Origin: Mesaphorura yosii
Lineage: Eukaryota > Arthropoda > Collembola > Poduromorpha > Tullbergiidae
Direction of reading: 5' to 3'
NCBI GenBank assembly: GCA_009869945.1
Contig: WIXG01000137.1
Location: 118,564 to 182,563 of the forward strand
Length of the DNA: 64,000 bases
Part shown: piece by piece, positions 33,901 through 46,795 of the stretch
Layout: each line of letters opens with the position of its first letter
Numbering within the stretch: the stretch's first letter is position 1
The notes under the pieces: model-generated
Databases searched by the model: none
Told to the model about the DNA's origin: nothing
Seen by the model: only the letters and a program-made list of their open reading frames with translations
Position numbers and translations under genes: made by a program

Positions 33901-35905
33901 CCTGTCGGAGCAGCGCCTGTGCCAGCATGTTGCTGTTGTTGCTGGATATTTGGTGGTGGCAGCATGGGGTTGATGTTGCTCGTCAGGAGCGGGTTCATAA
34001 ACGGCATTAACTGCTGGGTCGGCGGCTGTTGTTGCTGCTGCTGGGCTTGAGCCTGTGCCAGATTCATGTTAAAAGGACTGTTCATGCCAAAACCGGGAAA
34101 TTGGGCGGGAGGAGCTCCGCCAGACCCAGACCCCCCGAGTCCTTGCATCTGCAACATCTGATTTGGAGGGCCACTGCCGGCCATTGCGTTCTGAGCGTGC
34201 TGCTGTTGCTGTAAAAGGTGCTGCTGCTGATTGGCCAGAGAATGATTTTGATCTTGATTGGAACCGTGGCCTTGAAGAGCAACGACACCGTGCAATCCGC
34301 TTCCTGCACCGCCGCTATGTCCCCCGAACGAGGGAGTATTTTGTTGGGCCAAAAGTGGGCTACTCGCATTTGCATTTTGTGGAGTATTTGAGGTGGACGC
34401 AGTGGGTGCAATTCCGAGCGCTTTCTGACGAGCTTGTTCAATTACCTATCAACATAAAAGAATGCTAGCATGTCGGATATGGAAAATGAAAATGCGGTCC
34501 GTATTCAAGGTTGAAAGACTTCAGGCGGGGGTTTGGGACTTGTCACAGGGCGTTACTAGAGGGGCTCAGAATCGAGTCACCTTCATGGAGCTGGGCAGTG
34601 GAAAGTGAGTTCCGGCGGCAGCATCCGGTAATAGGTTGCAAACGCAATTCGCAATGCGTCCGTCCGTAAAGCCGTAAATTAATAGCAATTCAGTATACAC
34701 GAAGGGCTGTTCAGCGCCTTGAACTGATTTCATGAAGTTAATTGAAACAATTTTGGGGAAAATGAAAGTTGCTAAATGGGTCAGATTCGAGAGAATGACG
34801 TGATTTCAATTTCAAGGTCACCCAATTCTCGATATCCCTCCAACACTGCTGGGTGGGAGCACGATATTTCGTTTATTAGAGTTTCAAGGTCAGTCAATTC
34901 TCAATGCCAGTACTTCTGGTTCTTGGTTTAGATTTCGTTAAAGATTCGAGTTCGCTTCTCGTAACAGTCAAATAAAACGTGAATGTGTTCCTCATTAGAT
35001 TCCACAATTAGATACACACCCACTGAGCCATCTCAAGACCGTCTCAAACTCCAGCAAAAGAAAGTGCTCCAGCACTCTACCTCGTTCCCTTATCTCTCTC
35101 GTTCTCTCCTGATTCGATTACTCGAACCCCCAGATCTTAAGCATGACATTTGCAACCGAATTGCGCAGGTTTGATAGATGCGAACAAATTGATTGAAATT
35201 GAGGGAACCCAAGTCCGCTCCATCAAATACCTATGTATCTCGTCTCTCGTGTCTCTGAACTTGCTGCAGCGAAACGAATTGCGGAATCCGAGGTCGGTGT
35301 GCGGAAACAGCACATCCGAGTCTGTGAAAAATTCGGACCGATGTGCTGTCGTCGTTTTACGTGAGCTGATTTATAGAATATTGCAGTAAAATTGAATTTG
35401 AAAAGTTAAGTTAAAGTACATGCGCAGGAATGTGGCTGGGCTTTTGACTAAAAATTGGTGACGGCCCAACTCCGACCTCCCCAAACATGACTCGAAACAG
35501 AATGGGCCATAATGCAAAATACAATCAAGTTAGCCGATGATCATTTTTGCACATTCCGGACCTTTTGCATTGCAGAATGTTTAAGGGTCTCTGCGCGATT
35601 GGGACTGGGACTTCGACATGGACATTAAATGAGCAGTTAAATAGATTAATATTCATAGGCACCTTGAACATCTCGTTACGTGAGCTGAGGAGAAGTCGAA
35701 CCGCCGAATCTTGCAAGTTTGATCCAGACAACGCCATCGCCTGTCGTGCGTCTTCATCTGTGCTAAAGGCAATGAAGGCGTCTCCTTCCCGTCCGCCAAC
35801 GATGTGAACGCCGCCATCAGGAATCGAGAGTCCACGAAAGAAGGCTCGAATGTCAATGGAGCTCGCCGTCAGCGGCAAATTCTGGAGTCTTATGATAACA
35901 CTCAT
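30965..35905 (-). CDS. RBM12-like RNA-binding protein with Gln/Gly-rich and RS regions
   Basis: Exons (minus): 35905-35663, 34445-32800, 32716-32222, 32146-31972, 31917-31308, 31248-30965; 1150 residues. The first exon is one RRM of the RBM12 (SWAN) type: VIIRLQNLPLTASSIDIRAF, LSIPDGGVHIVGGREGDAFI and RLLLSSRNEMF. A long low-complexity region follows (about 100-450; Gln, Asn, Gly, Pro and Met), then Arg-Gly and Arg-Ser/Arg-Asp-rich stretches (about 450-800). RRM2 begins at about 857 (SVIMQNVPTNTNERDISDFF). A Gly/Pro/Arg linker leads to RRM3 at about 1065-1148 (VAVTNIPYQASMDDILKYL). RBM12-family proteins act on RNA in the nucleus; the RS region suggests contact with splicing factors. The 1.2-kb first intron separates RRM1 from the rest. 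The exact orthologue (RBM12 or RBM12B) is not resolved. Confidence 0.87.
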
Positions 35906-37799
35906 GCTGATGTTGACGCTTTGTATTCAATATTAATGTGAAGATGAGCTGTTCTGAAGTTCTGATTGCTCGTTCTTATCAGTCTCATGGACTCACTCGC
36001 ACTTGCCACGTAAATGGTAAATGACGCAGCACGCAGGTCGTTGAATCAAGATTGGATTTGGAATTGAAGTCTTAATTTAATGTGGTACCAACCTAGATCA
36101 GGAGTCGAAGCAGGGTTTAATTAATAAATCAAAACACAGCAAACCCAAATTGAAGTTGTCCATGTTTGCGTTGTAGCTGCACAACGTAGTTGAACAATTT
36201 AGCAGAAATGTTTCAGATTGCTGATTCCTGAGATTCCAGGCACGATTCATGAGTTATGAAAGTGATAATTTCAGATTGTCCTTCTTGTATCAGTCACCCA
36301 AGCAAGTGTCAAGTGTGTTTTGGTGCAAATTTTTGAATACCGGATAGAACGTGCGTGCAATTGTGCAATTTCAAGGTAGTGAAAGTGAAATGGAAGATAG
36401 ATTAATTAGAAATGCAGAATGCGGTGAGAGCCCTAGTATTCTAATTAGCATCGCAGCTTGGATATCGAGATAGTATGGCGTGTGATGCGTTGATATCAGA
36501 TTAGCAGCAGCTCAAACACAAAGCCAAAGGATGAGTCGTTGTCCGAAGTTCCCGAATTCTCCTCAGCAAAGAAGTCATTCCTGCCAAACACCGGTTTATC
36601 CACTAAATGAGAGAATGACTCCCTCAAGTAACTGCGTATTATAACTCAGGATTACTTTACATTTAATTAAAAGGTGGAAAAATGCGAGGCGAGGCCATTA
36701 CATCATGTCCAATACTGAAAACTGAAGTCACTCGCTGGGCGACGGACAGCACTGCGGCCAATTATGAAATCACTGACTTAATTCGAATGCGCCAACGCAC
36801 GTCGTTGAACGTTGATGAAATCATTGGATCAGTCATTTAACTTAACCTACTAAGAACATCAAGAGCCAAACGGCAACTGTGCTTATTTCGATTAGGCTGT
36901 CTAAGACCACTGCAATTCGCAGTGCCAAAGCTATCCACCTTTTATTGATTCCATGAATCAGCTTATCCGTTTTGTCTATCTTAAGTTTGGCATGACCTTA
37001 CTTCTACACACTGTAGGACATTTGTCTCCGATTTCTCCTTAGTTGCTTTCCTGCACACTAAACACTTCACAATTCTCGCACTAATGAACCAGCTCGTAAG
37101 CCAAACATCTCACGAATGCTCCAAAATCACCATCAGACCCCATTAACCAAAAACTTACCTACGCCTTTCCAACCAACAATGTGATATATGCAATCTTATG
37201 TCAACAAGCAGTATCAGAATTGACTAAATCAGTAAACAGTCGATGGTATTCGATCAGTATCAGTCGTGATGCATTATTCGATGAGCTGGAACTCGATCAG
37301 GAGCTGCAAATTCAAGTTTGATGCTGATAGGCAGGCAGGAATTACAGGAACGCAGACTCCAAAGTAGGGTTTCTTGCTCTCTTGCATGCAGTTTCAGCTT
37401 CCCCGAATTGTGAATAATTATTTCCTAACCAAAACAACCCGGTGCTTATCAGTAATCACATAATTCTGCAATTTCGACAAAATTAAATGGTTAACTGCGC
37501 GATTTTACGACACAATAAAATATGGCGTCAGTCGACGAGAGAACTTTTCATAAAGGAATGACTACGAAAGAGAGCGAGAAAGGACAACAAGCAAAGCCCA
37601 AGCACGAATCCCAAAAGCAAGGAAGAACAGCAGCGCTTCAAAGCTAATTCAAAGTTTGATGCCTCGTGCTTGAATGAAGTAAAACACAAAAAGTACTTTT
37701 CGTTTTGTTTCGAAGTTCGGTCTCCACGGTCACGATTCACAATTTTGCCAAATTGAGCCAGAGCCAGGCGCTGCCAATTCCTGAAATTCTTGACCCCCG
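35906..37799. other. divergent intergenic region, RBM12-like (-) and REXO2 (+)
   Basis: About 1.9 kb without a supported gene. It must contain the promoters of both flanking genes. I saw no TATA/initiator pair I would trust. Confidence 0.45.
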
Positions 37800-38836
37800 A
37801 TGCTCCCCTCAATTAGCGTTGGATATCTGTCAGTATTTAATGGAAGATTGGGTTCGTCCCTCCGTCGAATTCCACAAAACAACCGTCAAATCGTAGACAA
37901 ATTCAAGTTGACTGGCGCTGCTGCCCTTTCCGCCTTTGGCCTCAGTGGATCCACCCGTGATTTTTCAGGAGCAGGCTCCGAAAAGCCGGCCGAAGCTGGG
38001 CAAGCACGACCACGCCCTAGCGAAGCCCGAATTGGAACAAAGAGACCACCTAAGCAGAGTCTCAGTCAAAGTCACAATCGCGGCCCAGCAACAATGGCCG
38101 GAAATGGGAATGCCACAGACGCCGGCTTAAACCGTGAAACTGACGACTCCATTATTTGGATAGATTGCGAGGTAGGCCGTGAAGCGCTTCGCGTAACGGC
38201 TTATATGCGTGACAACCTGTATTGATTCTTTGCACGCTTGTGTTTGCTAGATGACGGGGCTCGACATTGAGAAAGATTTGATTATGGAGGTCGCATGCAT
38301 TATCACGAATTCAAATCTGGACGAAGTCGCTCGTCTCTCAAGCATAGTCATTCATGTTCCTGAGGAGAGACTGAAGGCCATGGACGCATGGTGTCTGAGC
38401 CACCACAGTGAGGTAAAGTATAGTTTCAGGAAGTTTCCCATGTCACCAGGTATCCGCTAATTTAGACTTGATATATGATTTCCAGAGCGGTCTGACGGAA
38501 GACTGCAAAAAAAGTCAAATGACGACTGCTGACGCAGAGAAAACGCTCCTGTCCTTCGTTCAAAAGCACACGCGTCCTGGAAAGTGTCCCGTTGGCGGAA
38601 ACTCAGTTTGTTATGATCGCCTATTCCTTCAGAGATACATGCCGACCCTCTACTCACATTTCCATTATCGTTCTATCGACGTGTCGACCATAAAGGAGCT
38701 CGCGCGGCGGTGGTATCCGAAAGAGTACAACCTTGCCGGTTCCCAGAAGCGATGGATACATCGGACAATGGCGGATATCGAAGACTCGATTAACGAATTA
38801 AGATCTTATAAGGCTAACGTTTTTAAACAACCGTAG
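37800..38836 (+). CDS. REXO2: oligoribonuclease REXO2 (DEDDh 3'-5' exonuclease)
   Basis: REXO2 degrades two- to five-nucleotide RNAs to mononucleotides in mitochondria and cytosol. Exons 37800-38171, 38251-38412 and 38486-38836 give 294 residues. The DEDDh residues are visible: Asp122 and Glu124 in WIDCEMTGLD, Asp222 in GNSVCYDRLFL, and His270 and Asp275 in HRTMADI. The first ATG (37800) adds about 98 residues rich in Arg, Ser and Gln without early acidic residues, as expected for a mitochondrial presequence. A second in-frame ATG at 38094 (MAGNGNATDAG) would give a cytosolic form of about 196 residues. I choose the upstream start because the frame is open and looks like a targeting peptide, but both may be used. 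Confidence 0.93.
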
Positions 38837-39582
38837 ACTTTAATTTAATTTTAGACTTGGACACTGTCAGAGCAGTTGGAGTCAACCATTTATTGACGAA
38901 TATGCAAAGCAAGTATCACAAATTATCAAATTAAAAACTCGTAGCAAATTTGATGGAAAACATGCACGAAACGAGTACGAGTATTTGCAGTCAATATTGT
39001 GATTACATTTGTCAGCATTTCCTAATTAACTTTTACTTTTCACATTCTACGTGAAGTAATAAATTGTATTTTACTTGATGAGGTAACGTCAGTTGTACAT
39101 TAAATTAACCTCTGGCATTGTCATCTATCTTCTGTGCCGTAATTTAGTTAATCCTAATTAAAGTTTAAAACATAATTTTGGAATTTGTTCTCTTAATCAC
39201 AGCATGGGACAAAATCAATCGACAAAATTTCACATTCACAATTCACAGAAAATTCTTGTACTGTTACAGTCCTGAATTAAAGTTATTAAATTACACAATA
39301 AAGAATAAAAAATGTAGAAAGTACGTGTCAAGCGAATAAAAATTAAATTTAGAAGCTTGAGGAGACGGAATTACAACGCAATGCAATGGAAAAGTCGAAA
39401 ATTGTGTAACTGTTTTTATTGTGACTTGTTTTCTTTATGTAATAGAATGTAAGTCGTAAGTGTAGAATACCGTTGGTAGAACGTAGGCGCGAGGTGGCAG
39501 CGTGGCCTGTGCCAGGCGGAGCCAGAATCCCCCCGACAGCTCTGCTTTTGCTTTGCGGTAGATGAGTTTCTGTTTACAGTTT
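38837..39582. other. convergent 3' regions of REXO2 (+) and CYRI (-)
   Basis: About 750 bases, AT-rich, with several AATAAA/TTTATT words (for example around 39058-39070 and 39298-39310). No gene seen. Confidence 0.45.
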
Positions 39583-41034
39583 TTAGGCCGCAAGAAGCAT
39601 TTTAATTTGTTTAGGAGTAGAATCGTCGTTCAAGTGTTTTGTGGTATATCTGAAAAGAATCACGAGAATGAAGGCATAAGCAATCGCACGGTAAACATTG
39701 ATCTAAGAATTACAGCGCCTGAAGTAGATGGAGAACTGCTGTGATCTGGACTTCTGGACGAATTCAGGGGCTTCTTAGATCAATGACGGTAAACGGAAAC
39801 TGATTTTTATTACCTAAGAGCATTAAGAAGCCCCTCCGACTGAGAAGGCGGCTGATCCTTCAGAACACGAACACAACCTTTGACGTCGAGGACAGACGAC
39901 TTGACAAACGCTCCAACCGGATGAACATGGTCGTAAAGAATTACAAGTGCGACCATGACTCGCAGCACAAACAAGTGCGTCTCCTCGCGTTGATAACGCT
40001 GAATGAGTCCTAGACACAAGGAGAAGTTGACCACTTCGCACTTAATTTAAGGAGCTAAAAACCACTGCATGGCCGCATTGTATTCTTACCAGGCGTTTCC
40101 AACATTTTCTGGCAGACTTGCGCCATGGTGCCAAGCGTCTCGGTGGTCTGCTGAACTTCCACTTGGCGGTGTTCATTGACGAACTTTGATGTTGACTCAC
40201 TCAGTACACGTAGCATGGGTGTGGCTTGAGCGTAGAACAGCGACATGCAGTTGGCAAGCTCGGAGGAGACCGGCATGTCCTCGTTATGAATGAGAGGAGG
40301 CAAGCCTGAGCCAATGCCGACTGGTTGTGGGTGAGAAGGTGAATCCTCAAGGCGCTGGCGTGACAGTGCTCGGCGGTAGTAACTCAAGTCATTCTGTATT
40401 GCTGGAGTAGTCATCTGGAAATAATCATGCGTTAAAATTAGTTGGATGCTATTTGACCTTCCTGAACCTCTGAGCCTTGCGAATTCTTACCTTATACTCG
40501 TCAAACTTCAAAGTGAACTCCAGGATTTCAGCAAATTGCTTAACGAGTGCCTGCTGACTCTCCAAGTGTAGTGTCGGTGACATGGGACCAGCGCAAAGCT
40601 CCATCAGGATTTTAGGTACCAATTTTTCCAACTCCTTGGAGAAGAGATAAAAATCCTTCAGCTTGATGACGAGAGGAAGCACGGCCTCCCACGCTTGCTT
40701 CTCAGTTTCTGTGTCCGGACTTCCAATGGCTCGTCGAATCTCCTGCGAGGCGCCTTTATAGTCTTGCAGTTCCTGCAGAATCCTGTGAGCTCGTTCCAAC
40801 ACAATTTGTCCCTCGTCGTAGATTTCACGTTCAGCCTCGCTTGGTTGAGCATCTGGTTCGAATCAAGCATATGAAGAGTAATTAATTTCAACCTTTCCGA
40901 TCCGCATTGCATGGAACCGATGGAACCAAAAGATTAAATAATTAAGCCGGCTTACTTTCAAAATCTAGGAAGACGTCATACTTTTGGGGTGAACAACAAT
41001 CTTCTCGCGACAAGAGTCTGAGTAGATTTCCCAT
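39583..41034 (-). CDS. CYRI (FAM49) Rac1-binding regulator of the actin-nucleating WAVE complex
   Basis: CYRI proteins bind active Rac1 and oppose Rac-driven WAVE signalling at the plasma membrane. Exons (minus): 41034-40956, 40852-40491, 40414-40090, 40009-39814, 39649-39583; 342 residues against about 324 in vertebrates. MGNLLRLL gives an N-terminal Gly2 for myristoylation. The DUF1394/CYRI fold is recognisable throughout: [100 protein letters not shown] and [15 protein letters not shown]. The Rac1-binding Arg pair lies in [10 protein letters not shown]. The extra length is an insertion after that motif ([16 protein letters not shown]). The last exon (22 codons) is small and ends KQIKMLLAA. 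Confidence 0.95.
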
Positions 41035-42640
41035 TATGTTGGTTCAGTTCTGTGTAATACTGAGGTGTAACTTAGTTGCTCAAATTGATATGCAACTTTT
41101 CGGCAACAGGAGAAGAATAATTTTACTTTTGACTTTGTTGAATTAAGCTCTAAGTCTGGAGTGCAGTATGAAGTATGGAGCAATTCCGACTGACGATGTC
41201 TCGCAAAATAACGCGTTTACAGTCACCGCTTCCTGTAGAAATGACAAACTGTGTAAAAATTAGTCGCTCAACTTTAACCTCACGAGCTACGCATTGCGGT
41301 GTTATAATTAGCATTATGGCAGCTGAAATCGTTATCTTATCGGTACCAGGACGAGGACCATGACGCGATAACTGCCTGAAAGCTGCTCAATGCAATGCAT
41401 TTTCAGTTTCAGACACTGTATTGCAGTCTGCTGTGTGGTCAAGTCACTCCAGTCACGTTAGCCAAATTACCGAGTTCAAGTTAGTTCCAGAATCTTGAAC
41501 TGACTATCAGAGAATCCACTACACCACCATTAACTATATTGTGAAAGAATTCACTGAGTCACAATTCTTACCTCAAAGTTTATTGGTGTATATTGCCCAT
41601 ATTTAAGAATTTGCAACGTACTTACTGTCGATAATGCTTCGCTTTCTCTTGAATTTGAGAAGTTTTGCTAATCTCAACCGTTAAATTATTACGTAACGGC
41701 TAAACTAAAAAATAAGGGAGGGACTGTAAATATGGTCGTAGCGAACGGCAAAGCTGGCACGAGAATAAATTGGAATTAATTTGGTCTTGTCTTAGCCTTG
41801 TCTTTGGCTTTAGCTTAGGGAGGCATTTATTTAGAGCCGAGTCTTGCCGTCTTGCGTGGTCGAGTGTGATTTGATGACACTTTACTGTTTTAGGGAAACG
41901 CAATCGTAATCGGTCGTCGTCACTTCCTCGAATAATTCCCGACCCGACTTCACTTTATCGCTCGTATCCTTCCTGTTTCACTCTCGTCTGACAAGAGAAT
42001 CACGTGAAAAGAGTGTCAGTCGCAAGTGAGTCAAGTTTGAATCGCGTAACCCCTTTTATTTACATTTTGGGGGAATATTGCGCAATGTGCAAGCTGTAAG
42101 CTGTCGTTGCAAGTGCAGTCGTAACCATAATTAATCTTGATCGTGCAATTGCAATAAGTTAATCAGCATCAGCCTGTAATTGCATCAGTAATCAATGCTT
42201 GGGCCTGCGCATCTTCATCATCAGACCACATGACGTAAGAGATAAGCTTTCCATTGAGACATGATTTTAATTATTTAAGTCGTTAATCAGTTTATGATCA
42301 CGTGTTTAGCGAAACGAAAGTAGACCGCACTTAATTCTAATCCCGTGATTAGCCAGGTGCAGCTGAGACGAGGCTGAAAGCACGTACTTGGAATCATCCA
42401 CGTAAAAGATAAGCATGTTTGGGCTCTATTTCAGGCGCCGTCTCAGTCTCAAATGGACGTCAGACGTGAACCTGAACGTTGAAGTACGTGTCTTCATTCA
42501 AGCGCGTCTTTACTTCTTCATCGCCTTCTTATACTCTTATCAGTACAAACAAACTGGTAAGTAAACAGAGAACTAAATATACATCTCATTTTTGAGTCAC
42601 GACAGACGACATTCGTTGTTCTTCATTCTTGCAGTGCAAA
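41035..42640. other. divergent region CYRI (-) / VARP (+), with a VARP 5' UTR intron
   Basis: About 1.6 kb. A donor (aaactg|gtaagt, exon end 42556) and an acceptor (cattcttgcag, ending 42634) define a short intron in the VARP leader, so its transcript starts before 42556. Otherwise no gene is seen. Confidence 0.5.
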
Positions 42641-45600
42641 ATGCCTGGCTCCTTGGCCGACTACGACGAGGATTTGAACCAGAACCCCTTCTTTAGGACA
42701 TTCGTCCAGAATTACTTGGACCTCTTCAGTCAATGTGTGCTGGAACGGTGGCTAATTTGCGTACCTCGCCGAGACTCGCTTCCACAGCACGGGCGGTTCA
42801 CAATTGATGATTTTACTCATCACATTCTCAAGCCGCTGAACCAAGTACAAGAACTGAATTACATCGGAAGCAATGGCAACGAGGAGAACGACCGCGACAG
42901 CAGAAATGGGCACGGGCACGGGAATTGGTCATCATTTGACTATGGCTCGGTTATCGGAACCACAATCGACGCAGACGGCGGCCCGAGCATCTTGGGCACA
43001 GCAGAGGGAGAGTCAATTGCCAGCATCGCGGGAAGCTCGTCAAGCCGAAGTGATTCACTCAACGACAATGACGCAGACGCTTTCAGCTGTGATACACGGA
43101 AATCAGGATCCTCACGGCGAGGGCCGCGTACGCCGTGTCGTCAGTACAGAAAATGGAACTTTGAGACGCTGAGTGGCTGCAAGATTGCGTACGATTACAA
43201 CACGCTTTTCCTAGATGATGACCCGCGCCCGCACTCTTTGTTGCGTGAGCCCGAAGATTTCCTGCCTGATCAGTTGCAATCACGAAGTCACCCGAGAATC
43301 ATGCGCGTCCTGTTTGAGGAAACGTTCTACACGACCGACAAGCAAAAGTACAAAGTTTTATGTGTCTCGGCGCCTCTTAATGCACGAGTGGAGGACGCGC
43401 TTTATGGAACCACGACCGGAAGGACGTCTGAAACAGCAGCAGCGGCGGAGACCGACGAAGACGGTGATACTGAATTTCTCTCATCCCAGCAACGTTTACT
43501 GGACGCCCAAGCTCCGTCGACCGATTCAGGTGACTGGACCCTCTGCTCATTGCGCGACTGCATCGACTTCATTTGGCTAAACGGGAGACGAAGGGCACTT
43601 GAAACGTACGACGGTTTCATCAAATTGTTTCTGCATAATCACAAAGTGCTGGATGACCTCCCGTTGCGAGTCCAAAGGGATTTGGTGGCAGATGTGTATC
43701 AGAAGTGTATTTGCGCAGCTTTGAAACCTGGTCGGAAGAAGAAGTTGAAAAATGTAGAGGACTTACTAAGCACGGGCACAAGAATCAGTTCAGCAGCTAG
43801 AGGACAAGCGACGACGACAGCGACTGTACCGACGAGTGATGGACTTCGAAGTCTAAGTGCGAGTCGTTTGTCCAGTGAAGAAGTTGAGGACACCGAAGTT
43901 GGGTTGGACATTCCCTCCCTCATTGCCATTGCTCAAGCCGAAGACTCCGAAGCCCTCGATGCTCAAAAGCATGAACGGTTCGTCGCCAATTTCAAGCTGG
44001 CCACCGAAACTTACATTCTGAACGCGCTCTATCGACCTCTGATCCATGCACTGAGCTCTGCCCTCAGCATGGAGGACGCAAACCTGAACAAAACCCTTCG
44101 CAACCTGGCAGACATCCAGCCCAAAGATTTGCATATTAATGAAGCGTACTGGGACGGATTTGGCCGTGCGAAACTGGAGTTGAGCAGGATTGCTAATCTT
44201 GGATCACCGCTCGCGAAGCTGGACGCGCTCAAGAGGACTATGAACCAGCTCAAACTGGATCCGAAGCTGAACGCAAGGTCAGCTACCCATAAAATGAAAG
44301 ATTAGCGGACGATTGGATGCGAATTTAGGTCCTACGTGTTTGATGCATGATTTTACTTTTACTTCTTTACAGTCTGAACGATGACGGCCACGGCGAGTCC
44401 CTCATCACAAGCGCCGACGAAATGCTTCCGATGTGGGTTTACCTCGTGATTAAAACCCCGATTAGAAATTGGATGGCACAGCTTGAATTCCTGAAGGAAT
44501 TCCGTTTCTCAGCGTTCGACCCGCCTGGCTCTGAGAACAGTTTCCTCGTGGCCACGCTGGAGGCAGCCGTAACTCATTTGTACGCGGACCGCGCAACCTC
44601 GTATTACTACACAGAGTTCGGTGGTGGGACTTTAGTCGAAGACCGGGGAAATGCAAATTATGGAAGCGACGAAGATGCTGGGGCAGGCACTGGCGCAGGT
44701 GCCGGTCGAGGTCATGTCCCTTGGCTCCCTCCGAATTTCCTGTTTGACGAAGAGGACGAGTCATCCAATCCACCTGCGCTCTCCGAAATGTTCAGACTTA
44801 TACACACTGGCAACATTGCTGGACTCGAGGCTTATGTTTCGACGTACGAGTTGGAACGACGTCGCGAACTGAAGCAACTTTCTCAAGGCGTGGACGAATC
44901 CAAGCTCTGTCACCCGCTCTGCGTGTGCGCCAACTGCACAAAAGTGCTGCATCCCGAAGCTGAGACGGGACTCACAAGATCAGCGTTCCAAGTTCAGACG
45001 GAGACCGGAGTCTCTTTGCTGCATATGGCCTGCATTTGTGGGAGGCCGAAGATTGTCGAGCTTTTGCTCATGTCCGGCGCATCGGCGGAGGTGAAGGACA
45101 ACTTGGAGAGGACGCCACTGCACTACGCGGCCATTCGAGGGCATCAAAATGCCCTCCTGCTGCTTTGCCATTGGGGTTGCACCCTCGAAGCGCTGGACCA
45201 CATGCAAAACACGCCATTGCACTATGCTGCGCTGAACGGCCACGACTCATGCGTGAAAGCCCTGATTTACTACGGCGAACACTCGCGGCAGCCAATGAAC
45301 ATCAGCGCCCAGAACTGTAACGGAGACACTCCGCTCCATTTCGCGTCTCGGAACGGGTACCAAGCCATCGTACAGATCCTCGTCGAGAACGGGTCGTCCA
45401 TCACGCTCGTGAATGCTCGGCAGCTTTCGGCGGCGGACTGTGCTCTGAACGTACACGTGACTCGAATCCTGCAGCGGTCCCTCCGTCGGAGGTCGCTGTG
45501 CAATGTGGCCAACTACGGGGACTTTGTGAGCATTGAAGTCATGAAGAAGGAGATATCACCGGGCAATGATCGGGTGCTCATGCTAATCAGCGACCCGAAT

Positions 45601-46580
45601 GAAGGTGGGGAACAGGAACAGGAAACGGCTCCTGAAAACCAGGAATCAGAAACGAGCTTAAGCACAAATTTGATGACGACGAAGCGCAATTTTTCAGACA
45701 GCTTCAGCGTCGGCCAACGGAGTCGGAAAACTTCCTACAACATGTTTACGAGCTCGCAGTCGATGTCGTTCGACAATTCACCTGAAGGAAAGGTGCTGGA
45801 TAGAAGTCGACGACATTCACTCACCGTACCATTGCCGCTGGGCGTTAAGGGCAATCAAAATTCCACAGCCACTGCTGCTCATAATCGAAATCACGATCCC
45901 GACAACGAGGGTTTTCAGGTTTTGAACCCCAGCCCAGAGCCAACCTTTGAGCCGGAACACTTGAACACTGTAACCGTCGACAATCTGGAGAACACACCAG
46001 TAGAAATTGCTGCAGCGGCAGTGTCGGCGCCTGAAGTTAAGCGGAAACGAAGAGGTAAAAATTTATCACTGTAATTTGAGGCGCAAAGTTCCAAATTGCC
46101 AAAATTGAAATAATTGCATGCATTGTGCTCACAGAAATCGGCGTCCGAAAGCTCTTCACAGCGATCGCCGTTGGCGACGTCCCTCTCGCTCTGTTTTATC
46201 TCGGAATCCCCACCGACGAACTGCAGAACGCAGAAACAATCCGCCCTGGAGATGAACGCGATGCTCTGGTGCCTTGCCACCCGCTCTGCACGTGCACCCG
46301 ATGTGTGGCTCGAGGCGCAGGGCTGGGCCTCGATATCGACATCAAGAACCTGGAAGGCCTTTCTCCGCTTCATTTGGCAGTCATGTATAATCTGAACGAG
46401 TTGGTGAAACTTCTGTGCAAATATGGTGCTGACATCGGGCTTCGATCAACCTTCGAACAGAAAACAGCAGCTGACATGGCGTACGACCGCCGTTTTCATG
46501 AGATTGAAGACACGCTCCGTGCGTGGAAAGCTTATTACGATGAACGCGGCAGCAGCAGCAACGTGATAAATGACGACTGA
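42641..46580 (+). CDS. ANKRD27: VARP/ANKRD27: VPS9-domain Rab21 exchange factor with ankyrin repeats
   Basis: VARP activates Rab21, binds Rab32/38, VAMP7 and retromer, and directs endosome-to-surface recycling. Exons 42641-44277, 44373-46054 and 46135-46580 give 1254 residues. The start YDEDLNQNPFFRTF matches VARP. ILFEETFY-like text (VLFEETFYTTDKQKYKVLC) follows. The VPS9 domain (about 430-600) spans the first intron and keeps the key Asp and Tyr in SADEMLPMWVYLV. A first Cys cluster CHPLCVCANC (about residue 725) and a second CHPLCTCTRC (about 1155) match the two zinc 'fingernails' that bind VPS29. Four ankyrin repeats lie between (about 755-925: SLLHMACICGR, TPLHYAAIRGH, TPLHYAALNGH, TPLHFASRNGY). 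After the second cluster only one clear repeat remains, fewer than in vertebrates. Acidic and Ser-rich insertions make the N-terminal half longer than usual. Confidence 0.95.
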
Positions 46581-46795
46581 TTAATTTAGTGATAATTTTT
46601 CTCTCACGGCAGGGACAACGGACAATAAAGCCAAAGTCAAGTTTCTGGTCTGGTTTAAAATTCTGATTCGTCAAATGTTAAAATTTTATTTGCATTGAGT
46701 CAAATGATAAAACTTCAAGATTATTCACAACGAGATCATTTCCAGGCCCGCGCCGGGTCGGCTCAAAGTCATAAAAGATAAAATTGAGCCCGGTC
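46581..46795. terminator. facing poly(A) signals of VARP (+) and KAT8 (-)
   Basis: AATAAA at 46624-46629 serves VARP. TTTATT at 46685-46690 reads AATAAA on the minus strand and serves KAT8. The stop codons of the convergent genes are only 215 bases apart, so their 3' UTRs must overlap or abut. Confidence 0.6.

Noticed and set aside
33279-34010. Long plus-strand frame opposite the RBM12-like low-complexity exon
   Set aside because: It is an antisense shadow of Gln/Gly/Pro codon repeats and shows no domain.
40845-40865. B-box-like GGTTCGAATC
   Set aside because: It lies at the acceptor of a CYRI intron; no A box upstream on either strand.
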